Shown: positions 24,484 through 36,324 of the stretch, piece by piece
Position numbering within the stretch: position 1 is the first letter of the stretch
How the letters are laid out: each line of letters starts with the position of its first letter
DNA from: Roridomyces roridus
Lineage: Eukaryota; Basidiomycota; Agaricomycetes; Agaricales; Mycenaceae
Direction: 5' to 3'
Length of the DNA stretch: 64,000 nt
Assembly (NCBI GenBank): GCA_029378245.1
Contig: JARKIF010000042.1
Location: 248,001-312,000 of the forward strand
Position numbers and translations under genes: made by a program
Notes under the pieces: model-generated
Databases searched by the model: none
The model's input: the letters and a program-made list of their open reading frames with translations, nothing else
Told to the model about the DNA's origin: nothing

Positions 24484-26557
24484 CATCAGGAAAAACCTCC
24501 CTGGATATTTTATCGCAAATCTTTCAAAAATATCTTGCAGCTCAAATATTTTGCAGTCATTCTCGAAACTTTTGCCCAATGTTGACAAAGTTTCCAAAAT
24601 GGAGATTTTGCTTTTCATCAGTATGACATTGGGAACCTGATCAAAATGCAGTACATTAAAGGTAGCTGCTGTACACCTGTATAAAGTACCAATTCCAACT
24701 GACCAGAGCTTGTCCACCAAAATTTCTGAAAGCTTTGCAAAAATATCACAACTTTTTTTGGGGAGCCAGAAATTTTGAGGTATTTCTCAGCAAACTGGCC
24801 AAACTTTTTTTGGTGGGCCAGATATTTTGAGGTATGTTTCAGCAAATTTGCCAAACTTTCTAGTCATCCATCCACAGCCAGGAAGTCTTGTATTCCAGGT
24901 CGCCAACTTATCACCAACTCACCCCAGTCTTCTGGTATAGAGTCTGTGGTGCACCTCAAACAAGATCAGTCTCTTTGGACTATGAACATCAGGAAAAATT
25001 CCAATGAAGACATAGCTCTATGTATGCAACATACTTGGTGTAGTACCATTGTCTTCCCCCTAAAATATTGCACACTGTAGTCCTGTGCCACAGGTTTATA
25101 GTGCAACATAGTTTCATAGTTCTGTAGGCAGGTAGTCAATGTAGTACTATGATGCACTCCAATGATGACTGGGGGAGCTACATTGCAGGTCTCAAAACGG
25201 GGGCAAAAGTCAAAAGGATTCACTCACCACTTGTACTTAGTGGTTGCTGCACAACCTTCTTGGTTCACTAACTGCTTAATGGGTTTCTGGCCGGTGAAAT
25301 AATGTCAAGATTGTTTAATTGCAACTGGTGGGACTCGAACGGGAGACCACTGCTACGTGGAAGAAGATATCATAGTGAGGCAATAACAAGTAAGCTACGC
25401 AGGCACACATGAGGCCAAGAATCAATGCAACCACTATGGGGTTTGACAACTTTTGGTGGTTCTTGGTGAAATTGGCTAAGTCATTCACTGAGACTGCAGT
25501 CAGTCCATCTGCAAAGCCACTTGTGCTGTATTTCAAAACCATTAATTACTTGGGAACAGTTCTGCAGGTTAAAATCAAAGATGCCGACATCGGATCATTG
25601 ATGATGACATCGGAGTATCGATGCCGGCCTCCGGATCAGTTGGCATCAATGTGCCGAAACCCTTCAATCCAGTCTGAGTCCCACTGAACTCATTACACAT
25701 TTTGTTCCAGAGCAGTTGTTGCTGATGTTGGTGATATATGTAGCTCTTCTCAATATATAGAGTATGTAGTCCCCAGTAATTGATGCTCTGTGCAACATTG
25801 CATGGCACTGAAAGTACAGAGAGCAATATTTCACTACAGAGCTAGCCCTTTGAGCTACTGTGCCTACATAGACTACAGAGTTAAAGCTCGATGCAATATT
25901 GAACTATGACGGGCATCATAGACTTGGCTGGCAGCAATTTTTCTGGCGATTTTTCCTGATGAAGTGGAGGCACATCTGCCCTTGATTAGCTTTCATCTCT
26001 CACTAAGCCCATCCCTGAGTGCTCTTCTGTTGGTGCATAATACTGTTGGACTCATGGGGTCACATCATGGGAGCTAAGATTGCCAGACTCATGTCTCTAT
26101 TGTAGTAGTAGTAAGCTTCCCCATTTGTGTTGTCTGTACCTTTTGCAGGAGGTCTGTCGTTTGACTCCCCTTTGAAACATCATTTAATTATCCTTGTCAC
26201 TTAAATAAAATAGCCTTAGCTACTGAGATCCCAATCACTTCTGTAAGTTCCTGTCAGTCATTGATTATCAGCTGTGCCTGACTGACTGTTCCTGATCAAC
26301 AATCAGTGGGCAGGGCTGATGGTAAATGTTTTGCTCCCACTGAGATGCAATGTTCCCCCTCTGCTTCATTCTTCATTTCTGCTCTGTTGGCAAGGTTCAA
26401 CCAATGCCAATATTCACTCCAAAAGTGCCAAAAATTTTGGTATTTTTGTTGGGACTAACATATTCTTGCTCATTCTTCGGATATTCAGCTATTCTCAATA
26501 TTTTTGGCAAATTTTGGCAAAATGTGCCAAAAATACCTGGGGAGGTGTTTCCTGATG
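24484..26557. mobile_element. 2.07 kb non-autonomous DNA transposon with CATCAGG ends
   Basis: Left end CATCAGGAAAAACCTCCC and right end (reverse complement) CATCAGGAAACACCTCCC form terminal inverted repeats that extend with mismatches to about 25 bp (CTGGATATTT / CAGGTATTTT). The dinucleotide AC flanks both sides (24482-24483, 26558-26559). The interior is AT-rich, with subterminal TTGGCAAA/TTTGCCAA motifs and a 55-58 bp direct duplication at about 24750-24860. There is no credible coding sequence, so it must have moved using another element's transposase. The same terminus occurs on the elements at 28767 and 57436. Superfamily uncertain. Confidence 0.8.
25326..25405 (-). other. tRNA-like Pol III A and B boxes, degenerate
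   Basis: On the minus strand TAGCTTACTTG (25387-25397) fits the A-box consensus TRGYNNANNNG at every fixed position. CGTTCGAGTCC (25331-25341) fits the B box at 10 of 11, with 45 bp between. The arms next to the B box do not pair as a T stem, so it is not a working tRNA. It may be a tRNA-derived SINE relic inside the transposon. Confidence 0.35.
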
Positions 26558-27261
26558 ACTGCTATCGTTTTCCTTTTCCAGGGCCACGATGTCGAAGTTT
26601 ACGATGCCCATCTGGATATGTTTGCCAAGACACCCATCGCGTTCCCTCACCTCAACGAAATCTCTTTTGTATCGTGGGACGATTTCTATTTCGAATATCC
26701 CTCTATCCTCAAAATTCTGCAAGCTCGTCGCAGCGCACAATCTGCTCTCGGCAAAGCTGCGTTTATTGCGAGCGAGGGTGCAAGTCCAGATCCCGCAACA
26801 GCAGCTGCTCTGGACACCCTCAGAAAAGCTGGGATGACTGTCTCGATATTGCTCGAGAATACTAGACGGTATTGGACGCGGTGGACTTTGGATAATCCAT
26901 GGGTCCTTTGAAATGTAATGGTCGTTAGATTTCAGGTATCATGTAGAGGATCCCTTGCTGAATTCTTTGCTGAGCCGCCCAGGTGACCTCGCGGGAGGAA
27001 TTTGAAGCGCGGCCGACGCTGCCAACGACAGCCGCATGAGCTGCGAGCAAGGGGATTGCATTCCGACCTTGGCGTCTCAAAAAGCGATGGGGGAATGGTA
27101 CGAACAAAGGTGAACTGTTAAAGATAAGCTGTTGACTCTCAGGGAGGTGGACGCAGCGAGGCGGGGCGCCCGATGGCAGCGCAAGTGTCCTCCGAGTCAG
27201 AGCAGAACGGAGAAGGGAGGTTTGCACAATGATCGCAAGACTCGTAGGCAAGGTCTGTCGC

Positions 27262-27311
27262 CGGTCGGCTGCGGGGTCATTGGGCTCAACATGAATAATC
27301 TCAACGAGTCC
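27262..27311 (-). pseudogene. relic of TMEM170-like exon 1
   Basis: About 50 bp on the minus strand read VEIIHVEPNDP and then, after a 2-nt loss, QPTG. They align with VEIVHIEHNDPEQPTG in exon 1 of the gene at 59188-59892, with many third-base differences. A second short match (GACTCTCAGGGAGG, 27131-27150) corresponds to the 3' flank of the same gene at about 59014. The rest of 26912-27518 holds nothing else I recognise. The relic lies downstream of a B-type F-box locus, as the full gene does. Confidence 0.5.
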
Positions 27312-28934
27312 TCTTTGAAGCTTTCTTTTGATGTTGACTTTCTGAGTTTTGGCATGGCGCGGATCCGACAGCGCCACAGATCGGACGCGCCAAGCTGTAG
27401 CAAGTAGATAGCCCCATGACCGAGTCCATGCTTTCCTCGTCGCTCGACGGGTCGCTTTCACCGCTCTCCATGCGTCTTCCCAGCGACACCTCTGCTCCAG
27501 ACTCATGTAATCTTGTAGATGACCTCCACTTGCTTCGCGTGCGGTGCTCCTCAGATACAACCCGAAACTCAGATATCCCTGGTGCCACACCCGACACATT
27601 GGCGCGTTACCAGCGGCTTTTGCAGTCCAACGAGCCGCCAGGAGCCGCCGAATTGTCCTACATCCACGCTGTCGTCTCAAATACCGCCGCTTGTTTGGGC
27701 GACTTGGACGGAGAGATATCCCGACTCCGGAATCGACTTGCGCAGCTGGAAAAAGAGCAAACGCAGTTATCGGGTTACCACTCGCAGAATGCTGCAATCA
27801 TCTCTCCACTCCGACGGATGCCACCCGAAATCCTCGCACAGATATTTTCGTGGACGCTACCAAGGATTGACGAGATGGCTGGAGACGTGTCCGACTTGCA
27901 GAAAAGTCCTTGGACTGTCGCATTGGAGGAAAACTGCCCTCTCGACTCCTTCGCTTTGGTCAACCGTTTACGTCAACTATGGCGGGGATGAGACGGTCGA
28001 ATTGGATATGATTCAAGCTCAAGCCGAGCGTGCTCGTCATACTCTTAAGATTCATTTCTATACATGCGAGGATGGTGATCCCGCACCCCAACGTAACCTG
28101 TTCAGATTCTTGGCCGAGCATTCTGCTTGCTGGGAAGAGCTCTCCATCCGGATTACACGTTCTATTTCCCCTCCGTTCAACGACCTTCGGGGCCGACTTC
28201 CTTCCCTCCGTCGACTTTGGGTCCATTGGGATGCCCCACCAGGATTTAATCCTGAAGAGATCGACTGCTTCACGACGGCATCCTCCTTGGTGGAAATAGA
28301 GTTTGATTACACGGGCTCAGTCGCCATCGGTATCCCACCTAGTCAACTCACCTGCTACCGCCTGCGTTGCCCGTGGGAGATTCACCAAAGCATCTTGGAA
28401 GCATCCCCGAGTCTTATCGAAGCAAAAATTGATATCACTGAACCCTTCCCCGAGCCAGCCAGACCGACATTGGAGATGCAACATTTGGAGCGTCTCTATG
28501 TATCTGACGCCAAGGCCTTGGAATACCTTCGAACCCCTCGTTTGGCCGAAATAGCCCTCGAGGTCACAGCAGATTCACTTGATCGCTTGGACTCGTTCAT
28601 CCTTCGTTCATCCTGCTCACCGAAGCGGCTTTGCCTCACCGGTGCACCGCTTGCCTCTCCCACCGAAACATTCCTCCGCAAACATTCTTCGGTCAGCAGC
28701 TTTGCGTTGGTAATTAGCACCCGGGAGGGTGCAGCCGTTGAGAACGAAGTTCTGGCCAATAGTCTACATCAGCAAAATAGCAGGTTTGTCTTGGGCGTCT
28801 TTTGTCTTGACAAGCCGTCTTTTGTCTTGGCGGGGCATCTTGGGGCATCTTGGGCTTGGGAAAGATGTCTTGGACGGCTTGGCGATACTAATCTGTCTTT
28901 GAAGAATGTGCGTTTCAGGTACATCTGATCTCCA

Positions 28935-29402
28935 AGCTGTATGGCGTTCAACCTGGTGCTTTAATCAGGTAGAATCTAATAGTACCAGAAAATTTTATTT
29001 GAGCTTGAAAAGATTTTTGTGGGAGGGAGAGAAAGATATTTCGGAGCTTTTGAAGGTTTTATTTTGGTCAACACGAACAATATATTTGTTCGCGGCGACA
29101 TCCTCACGCCGCCGCGCCGCCCACCGCTCTCCTCGTTGCCGCCGTCACCGTTGCTCATCGTCAAGGTCGTTGTCACCTGTTTGGCAACAGCCTCCGCGCC
29201 TTCGTTTGGATGCTGATCAACACTGCCAGCGCATCCACCGACGCGTCTCTTGTCTTCTGCATCGTCTTCGTCCCTTTCTGGCTGCTGCTGGCCCTTACCC
29301 CCACACACCACCTCCTTCGCACTCAGGCCTCACGCGTACTTACAGCGGAACCGGGATGACCATCGTGCACCGCGTTCGCAAACGCTGCAAGAAGGCATCC
29401 CG
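28935..29402 (+). repeat. left arm of 470-bp inverted repeat
   Basis: Starts AGCTGTATGGCGTTCAACC and shares order and most bases with the reverse complement of 32372-32842. The shared stretch covers TTTATTTGAGCTTGAAAAG, the GGGAGGGAGAGAAAG block, and the distal CGTTCGCAAACGCTGCAAGAAGGC end. Confidence 0.75.
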
Positions 29403-32371
29403 TTTCTCAAGCTACACGCGTGGATCGCCACGGCTTCACGACCAACATGTACCGCTTGTGTCCCATGGAGTGACGGGGGCGAATGTCCCAGACGTTTGCG
29501 CCATCATGCCTGTCCACGCTTTCCTCGAGCAGTGGGGTCCTATAAACTACCAGGTGTGTCCGTACATGACATCTCAAGCTCCTCCGAGTGAAGCTCCCTT
29601 TCAGGTGCTTGCAGATTGATCTAACAGGCGACCAACTGCTCCGGTGCCACTCTTCACCGGCAACTTCCTTGACACACCTCGCAGTTTGTAGTCGCAACCT
29701 GTATGCCGGAACGCGCCATTTGGTATTGGAACCTCCAAGACAAGAAGTTTGAGCTCTCCTCCCCATGCTACCTCGACGGGCGCGTCCCTTCCACCATATC
29801 AACAGCGACTTTGTCAAACTCACGAGCGCTGCCGCCAGTGCTGCGCCGGACGACTGGTCAGACCAAGAGGCTTTTGCTGCTGCTCCAGGGCGCGGAGATG
29901 CATGACGAGGATTGGTCTCGTATTGAAGAGCATGTCGGCACGCGCAGAGCCCAGCAGTGTATCCGCAAGCTCAAGGACAATCGAGCCATCCATCGTTGAT
30001 CAATCACCCGCCCGGGCATAACCAACATATTTCTCTTCGTCCGGGCGTACGCGGGGAGACTTTGGAGAACGAGAGCAAAGCGACGGCGGGCGCTTCCAGC
30101 GGGTGGTGCAAAACGTTGTCGCTTGTGCTTGCCAAACGCCGTGTGTTCTGCTGTCGATCCACTGTATTCTTTTCATACTTATGCTCACACAGATCATGCA
30201 GATGAAGGCATCCGAAGTACACATGTACCCCTTCGACAAACATCCCTGGTCCTTCCACGACGACACCGCACATCCACATCTATCAACTCAGCCCCTGTAT
30301 GCGGGTACTTCAACCGTCAACGACTCCTCCTCCTCCATCGTTGTATCGCCTATCGCGACGGAACCACCATCCAGCCTGCGGCTCGGGAATGCATCTCCTC
30401 CCGGGTCTTGATTAGCCAACATCGTCGAGGTCGTCCTTACGCCGGAGTGGGACTGGGTGCCGTTCGCGGCGATGGAGGCGTCTCTTTTCTGGGCGGTGGT
30501 GTTCTCGTTGGGGCGACAGCAGACCACCTTCGGGAGTGTGCGCGCGGAGATTCCGCTCTCAAGACATCGGCTAATGCTCTCGGGATGCTGCAACGCTGCA
30601 CGAGGCCATGTGCTTCTGGTCACGGTTTGCAATGTGGAGCTCGGATGGACGATGAGGTTCACACAGCTGGAGTCGTCGATGTCTTCATTGTGGTCCTTGA
30701 GGACTTGTACCCTGGTGCGCGTTTCTCTCTCTATGCAAGATGGGTGTCTGACTGCGAGCCAGCGACGCAGATATGAGTCTGGAGAGTCGGGGAGGCAGAT
30801 TGGGATGGGTGCTTGGATACTGTATGTTGAGCCAATCCAATGACTAGCTGGTTAGATTCGAGCGGACACCCCTGTCCTGAGTGTCATCGCGCGGAAGACA
30901 GCAGATGCTGTTCGCAGCGAGATTGCACGCAAGGTCGGGTGGCAAAGTCGGATAGAAACTAGGGGGCAGGGCACATGTACAGTATGATGTTAGGGAAGCG
31001 GGGAACGAGTTTCTGTGCTGATTAACGACAAGCCATGCTGCAGTTGACTTAAGTAGAACGGAGTGGGCCTTTTCCACCCTTTGACCGCCTTTTTGAAGCG
31101 GCCACTTGGAGCTTCGAACAAAGTATCAAGAGGGAGGGCACTATAGGGAATTTTGATAATTTATAATACACAGGAGTAGCCTCCTTCCCAGCCTCATTCC
31201 CGCACTTTCCGTGTCATTTCTTCAAATCGGTTGAGTCTCCCATGTCCTGGTCACACTCCGGTGTCGGGAACGAACCGTTCTTCTTGAAAACGGTGCGATT
31301 TGTTGAAGCGATAGTGCTGTACATGGATTGAGATGGAGCGCCCCAGCTTCATTCGGCCTACATTGCGAAGACAGGGGCACATGCGTAGAGTCGGGAAATA
31401 GCCTAAAGATAGTGCATCAACTCAGAGGTACCACCAGTTCCCAAGGGTTTGAAAGTCCTACCCAGGCTCCTGCGTTCATCACATATTTGCGGGCTTGATC
31501 ATGACCTCCAGACTTGGGTGAATGCTAAACGCCCACACACCTCCGCACGCGAAATTGCGCCGCAGGTGGTATGTGCGGTTAGGGAACCACCGGTGGCGGG
31601 AGGCAGCCGCTGACCGGGAGAAGACAACGGGGCAAGGTGCAGCCAATTGCAGCAGGGTCAGGTTGTATCCAGTGAAACGGAGTCGAAGTGCCTCTGCGCA
31701 CCTTGGATGTGCAGTCGTCTATTCAAGGTTGCGGAACATATACAGTTGGCTAGGTGCTTTGATTGTCCTCAACGGAAGACTCCTTGCCGAGACCTACGGG
31801 TGCGGAGGTGTTTGTGGAGGCGCGCATGCGCCGTGCAACGTGGAAGGCCCGCTCACCGACAACGCGCGAGTCCGTGCCCGAGACTCGTGATTTCAGCCGA
31901 CGTGTAGCGTGTAGCGGTAAAACGTAGTCCCTCCTTGAAGTTGTAAAGGACGTCGCAATGTCGGGGTGGGAATGAATCAGCAGCGAGCGCAAGACAACTT
32001 GAATGTGACTTGGGATGGGGACATCGAACGCGGAGGGAGAGATGGCCTCGTGGATGGAGAGTGCCTCCTCATCTACCGGCTTCAATCGTGTCCTCCTCCA
32101 AGAACTGGGATATGACCAACGAAGGAGTTGGTGAAAGAGCCGGTGCTCGCAGAGCAGCACGCAGGGAGAGATCGCAGTTGTTATTGTCGCCATATACGGC
32201 GCGTTCATGCAGCGCGTACATAGTAGTCACCTGTGTACCTGTGTCAGAAGAGAAGACTGTTTATCGTGAAGATGAAAAGGCGTACCGACAACACGCTGGT
32301 GGATCATTGGTACTATCCTCCCCCTCCCCCTCCCCCTCCTCCCCCTCCTCCTCCCTTTCGTGGTGCTGGAA

Positions 32372-32842
32372 CAGGAGACGCCTTCTTGCACCGTTTGCAA
32401 ACGCGGTGCACGAGGGTCTTCCCGTGTCCAGTACTGTACGTGTGAGGCCTGCGTGCCAAGAGGTGGTGGGTCGAGTGAGAGTGCAAGAGGAAGCAGCAAA
32501 GGATGCAGAGGAGACAAGGACGCGTCGATGTGCTTTGATGAGTGGCGTCGGCATTCGAGCTCCGAAGGCGCGGAGACTGTTGCCAAATAGGTGACAACGA
32601 TTGGACAACGACCTTGATGAGCGGCGGTGACGGCGGCGTCGAGAAGAGCGGCGAGCGGCGCAGCGGCTTGAGGTGGTAGTGACAAGAAATATATTTTGTT
32701 CGTGTCGACCAAAATAAAACTTTCGAAAAGCTCCGAAATAACTTTCTCTCCCTCCCACAAAAATCTTTTCAAGCTCAAATAAATTTTTCTGGTACTATTA
32801 TATTCTACCTGATTAAAGCACCAGGTTGAACGCCATAAAGCT
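32372..32842 (-). repeat. right arm of 470-bp inverted repeat
   Basis: The reverse-complement partner of 28935-29402. With the arms, the nested unit spans about 3.9 kb (28935-32842) and resembles an element with long terminal inverted repeats. No flanking target duplication was evident. Confidence 0.75.
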
Positions 32843-34645
32843 GCCCAAGACGACCGGGTTTTCTGAAGATGGAATTTCATCGCAAGACGCAAAGACAAAT
32901 CTAAGCTCAAGAAAAAAAAAACTGCAGTGCATATATTATATTCAATAAGGACTGGACCAAATACATTTCCTTTGTGCATTAGCTTCAACACGTAGCGAGG
33001 CTTGTATTCAGAAGCCTGGGACACAGGGGTGCGGAAGAGAAGAAAAAAAATGTTTCAAGTGCTTCAAACTCCGCCCGGATCACGAATACCCGAGATGACT
33101 CACATATTTACGGATGGCGTGATTTCGCCACGTCGCACTTCTCTTCTACTCCCACCATCCCGCCCTCCCCCCTCCCAGTCATTGTCCACAGCGTCGCTCG
33201 CCTTCAGCCGCCCGTTCGCTTCCTGACCCCACGCCCACCTGTCGCTGCCGCAATCGCTCCGAGGACACACACGGAACTCTGCCAGTGTCTCTGCCGGCGT
33301 CTACAAGGCCCACGCTACCGACGGAGTGAAGACCACCCAAACCCGGATGTCTCTCGCCTTCGTCAGCCCACCTCATCAAAGCAGGAAAACGCTCCCCCCG
33401 CTCCACTCATGACACCGCCGCCCTGTCCGTCACCGCCCTCCAGTAGCTGCCGCCAGTCGTCGTCGCCGGGAACAACGGCGACAGTCTCGTTGCAAGTCCT
33501 CCCACTTGCTACCCTTCCTGGCCGTCACGAATATGGGCCCAAGATCTCACAGTGCATCAAGATCCTCGAGCCTTCAAGATGTCAGACAGCGCGCGCCAAG
33601 ACTTACCACTTCCAATGCTCGACTTTCGACCCGCCGTCATCCCATACTCTCGTGCAAGACCCGCCAGCGAGTCTTGACAAGACCGACTGTTCATGACCCC
33701 CCAGTATCCCTCCTCCCTAGGCCCCATCGCCCATTGTTTGCCCTATGTTTCCCATGTCGGCGTCACACCGGCGCACTTCTCCATTCCTCCGTCCCGATGA
33801 TACATATATACGACTTCTCTTGTATTATTTACATCAATATACATTTCTTTTTGTGCTTTTTGTGCATCTTCTTGCGGGAATCTGAGTGTCTTACGTGTCT
33901 TTTGAGTGTCTTCATGAAGCCACCCGGTTGCTTGCCCAAGATGTTTGCTGTCTTCTCAAGATGGATTTGTCTTGCCAAGACGGATCTGTCTTCCCCAAGA
34001 AATGTACTTAGCTTTGGCAAGACGCGCCGTCTTGGCCAGATTTCTGTCTTTTCTGTCTTTTGCGTCTTGGTCAAGACGCAAAAGACGCCAAAGACGAACC
34101 TGCGATTTTGCTGATGTAGCAGGCCATTTGGCCATGCTCACCGTGTTCACAAACGCTGCCGTATCGCAGCATTTGACCGAAATCAGTTTCGGATGCAAGG
34201 TCGAGTCGATGCCCATCGACTACCCGCTCTTCCTCGCCATGCTCAAATCCCGGCGGCGCAATACGCCCTGCGCTTTCGAATATGCTGCTTCTCTCTCATG
34301 TTTTGGTCCGGGTCCCGACTCGGTCACGCTCGCCGGGTTGAATGCCTTGCGTACTGGTGGATTAAATTTGGAGGTAGAGTCGGGTGAAGAAGTTCGGAAG
34401 AGGATCGGTTTTTGGATGTACGATTGTCCGTGGATTTAATATTCAGGTATCGTGTGTTCATTGCATCTTGGCAACCCTCTCATATATATGCTTCAGATTC
34501 CTTGCCCAGCCGAAAATCGAATATCTTGGGGAAATGGGCGCAAGGATTTATTCATCTTGTGCATTATTTGATTTTTCCAACACAAACTTGAAGACACTCT
34601 TTGGGTAGCGCTATCTACTGCTTAAAGTTGCAGTCAAACAATCTC

Positions 34646-34756
34646 GAACTATGTAAGATTCACCATGCTCTCCAAGAGGTTCCATACACCCGCATATATA
34701 CTTGAACTACGTAGAATCTCACCATGTTCTCCACAAAGTTCCGTACGCCCACGCAT
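34646..34756. repeat. partial tandem duplication of an F-box gene 3' end
   Basis: 34646-34693 and 34704-34756 are imperfect direct copies (GAACTA-GTA-GA-T, CACCATG-TCTCCA). The right copy holds the last codons (AYGTLWRTW) of the minus-strand F-box locus; the left copy is a decayed duplicate just past its stop. Otherwise 34440-34718 holds no gene. Confidence 0.55.
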
Positions 34757-36324
34757 CCAGGAGCATTTGGGCCTCAATCGTATCCCAACCCAGCGACAAA
34801 TTCAAGCCATTCTCCCTCAGTGCATTGAGCCCTCTGAGTGTCACGGGATCCGGACCTGAACCAAACTTCTCCACGAATCCGGCAGCATGCAGCCCAGTCC
34901 AACAAGATTTCAGCATATTGAGGAAGGGAGCGTAATTGATCGCAAAGGGTGTGGACCTTCGAGAAGCAAAATATATTTCCTGCAGTTGAGGGAATGCGAG
35001 CGTGTCTCCGTGGGTCAACATGGTTGAAAGGGCATTGAGGGTGGCAATCATGTCGTCTGGTCTGCCACGGGAGAATATGAATGTGATACTGGTGATGGAG
35101 GGGTATTTACTGAGGATCCCAGTTGTTGTATTGACATCTGGCAACCCTTCGAGACATAGCTCTCGCGGTACGCAGGAGGAACGGTCGAGGAAATCGTCGA
35201 GGGCTCTTGGCAGGCGGCCGTTTCCGTTGGCCTCGGAATGGATGGCAATGCGAATCAAAGTAGGAGAAGCCCTGAGGTACTCCAACACGTTGGAAGGGGA
35301 AACACACAATCGTCGCAGATGAGGCAGGCTAATGATCTGGCCATCAGGCTCCGGCCAAGGCGCGTTGGACTCGAAGGGAACGACAATCCTGGCCTCTACA
35401 ATGTTTGGCGAAAGCTTGAGGATTTCGCGATGGCTATCCCATGGCCCATGGACAGCGCAGTCGGTATAAGGTGAGTTGATGGGTTGGGAAGAAGACGGGC
35501 AAAGAACGCAACCCGTAATCTGTCCTCACAGCCGTGAGAGACGTCGCCGTCTCGAAACATTTGAGCGATTCCACTGCGGGATGGCTATCTGGGTTGTCCC
35601 ACCGGAGCCACAACTTGCGGAGCGAGGGAAGTTGACCGCAAAGTGCGGCGAAACGCGGAGCCAAAGCGACATTCATCTTAATATCGAGCTCTTCCCAGCG
35701 ACTGGCGTGCTCGGAAAGGAGTTGGAACAACTCGATCTGAGGGCTGGAATCATGAAAGTGGACCTTCAAATCATGAGCGCGTTGGATTTGCATCTCAATC
35801 ATGGGACGCGAGTTGGCGGCGGGTGTTCCGGAAATGAAAACCAAGGACCACAACGACGGGGTTGAGAGAGCGATGGCTCTCCAGCGGCGACTGACTTGTC
35901 CGAGAGTCCAGGGACTCTTCTCCATCTTCAGCCGGACAGAGCCACATTGTTCAAGCTCGTCGGACGACGGCAGGGTCCAGGAGAAGATTTCGGCAAGAAC
36001 CTCGGGGGGTGTCCGCCGCACTGGAGACACGACAGCAGCGTTTTCTGCATGATACTCTGCCAAGACTGCGCGCTCATCCTCTAGCTGCCGCAACTGGGCT
36101 TTGAGATGCATTATTTTGCCGTCCAAGTCGGCCAATTGAGCGCCGGTCTTGGATAGAACACCCCGAATGTATGCCATTTCAGAGCCCTGTGGTGGGTCAT
36201 TCGTCCGCATCAACTTCAGATAACGCGCTATTGTCCCAGTGTCGGTTAGGACAGTAGAGTCGAGCGGTTCGCTCTGGGAAGTCGTTGGGGCGCCGCATTG
36301 GGGACAAGACGACGACTCGGACAT
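34719..36324 (-). pseudogene. F-box-like gene with a 7-bp duplication frameshift
   Basis: The upstream frame (from 36324) reads MSESSSCPQCGAP, coiled coil, F-box (RRTPPEVLAEIFSWTLP), GQVSRRWRAIALSTPSLW, body to LRCPWAMG and stop. The downstream frame, offset by one, carries HREILKLSPNIVEARIVVPFESN and continues to AYGTLWRTW, stop 34719-34721. At the break the sequence has CCCATGG twice in tandem (35438-35444 and 35445-35451, plus strand). Removing one copy gives CPWDSHREILKLSPNIVEA, the family sequence, in frame. So a single 7-bp duplication inactivated an otherwise full-length gene. Confidence 0.8.

Larger units (their letters stand above)
23521..26911 (+). pseudogene. F-box-like gene, B type, 5' deleted and split by transposon
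   Basis: The left part (to 24481) reads DERSVLAISHQRATLIISPLRRMPPEILSEVF, CVSHRWREVVLSTPSLW-type motif, and the leucine-rich body up to EKYTFIT. The right part (26558-26911) continues AIVFLFQGHDVEVYDAH to a stop after WTLDNPWVL. Between them lies a 2.07 kb element; removing it and one copy of the AC target duplication rejoins the frame. The N-terminal CPTCG segment and coiled coil seen in the 44968 and 52220 paralogues are missing. The promoter block CCACAACAACCAAGT is joined directly to codons that correspond to about residue 80, and no in-frame ATG precedes the F-box. So it is broken twice. Confidence 0.8.
28767..34116. mobile_element. 5.35 kb composite DNA transposon with CATCAGCAAAAT ends
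   Basis: The ends CATCAGCAAAATAGCAGG and, reversed, CATCAGCAAAATCGCAGG match for about 40 bp (continuing GTTTGTCTTGGGCGTCTTTTG-like). TA is duplicated at 28765-28766 and 34117-34118. Both subterminal regions are packed with GTCTTG/CAAGAC hexamers, a layout typical of transposase-binding arrays. A second structure with 470-bp inverted arms (28935-29402, 32372-32842) is nested inside. Frames of 150-290 codons occur between the arms (for example minus 31750-32208), but I recognise no transposase or host domain in them. It also carries a C-rich CCT/CCC tract near 32324-32358. Probably non-autonomous. Confidence 0.75.
27519..34439 (+). pseudogene. F-box-like gene split by a 5.35 kb element
   Basis: Begins MTSTCFACGAPQIQPETQ, loses frame by a small indel near 27.57 kb, and continues in another frame as DTLARYQRLLQSNEPPGAAELSYIHAVV with coiled coil and F-box (RRMPPEILAQIFSWTLP). 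It returns to the first frame after KSPWTV through a deletion of the SRR region before HWRKTALSTPSLW. The leucine-rich body runs to VLANSL at 28766. The C-terminal part resumes at 34119 as AGHLAMLTVFTNAAVSQHLTEISFG and ends YDCPWI. Removing the insertion and one TA restores SLAGHLAML in frame. With two frameshifts and an insertion it is surely dead. Confidence 0.8.

Noticed and set aside
25326..25405. functional tRNA gene
   Set aside because: A and B boxes are present but the T-arm and acceptor stems do not pair.
24484..26557. element border at CAGG with AT duplication
   Set aside because: Using CATCAGG with AC as duplication restores exact family alignment (KYTFITAIVFLF) across the junction, while the CAGG/AT reading leaves two extra bases' worth of shift in the aligned protein.
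26925..27797. 290-codon minus-strand open frame
   Set aside because: It overlaps the plus-strand F-box locus 27519 and its leader; composition is that of an antisense shadow. Only the 50-bp TMEM170 relic within it is supported.
31750..32208. 152-codon minus-strand frame as a captured host gene
   Set aside because: Looks moderately coding but no domain, splice pattern or paralogue was recognised.
32227..33024. 265-codon minus-strand open frame in the composite transposon
   Set aside because: Most of it is the right inverted-repeat arm; its partner arm encodes a frame with different breaks, so I see no sign of protein conservation.
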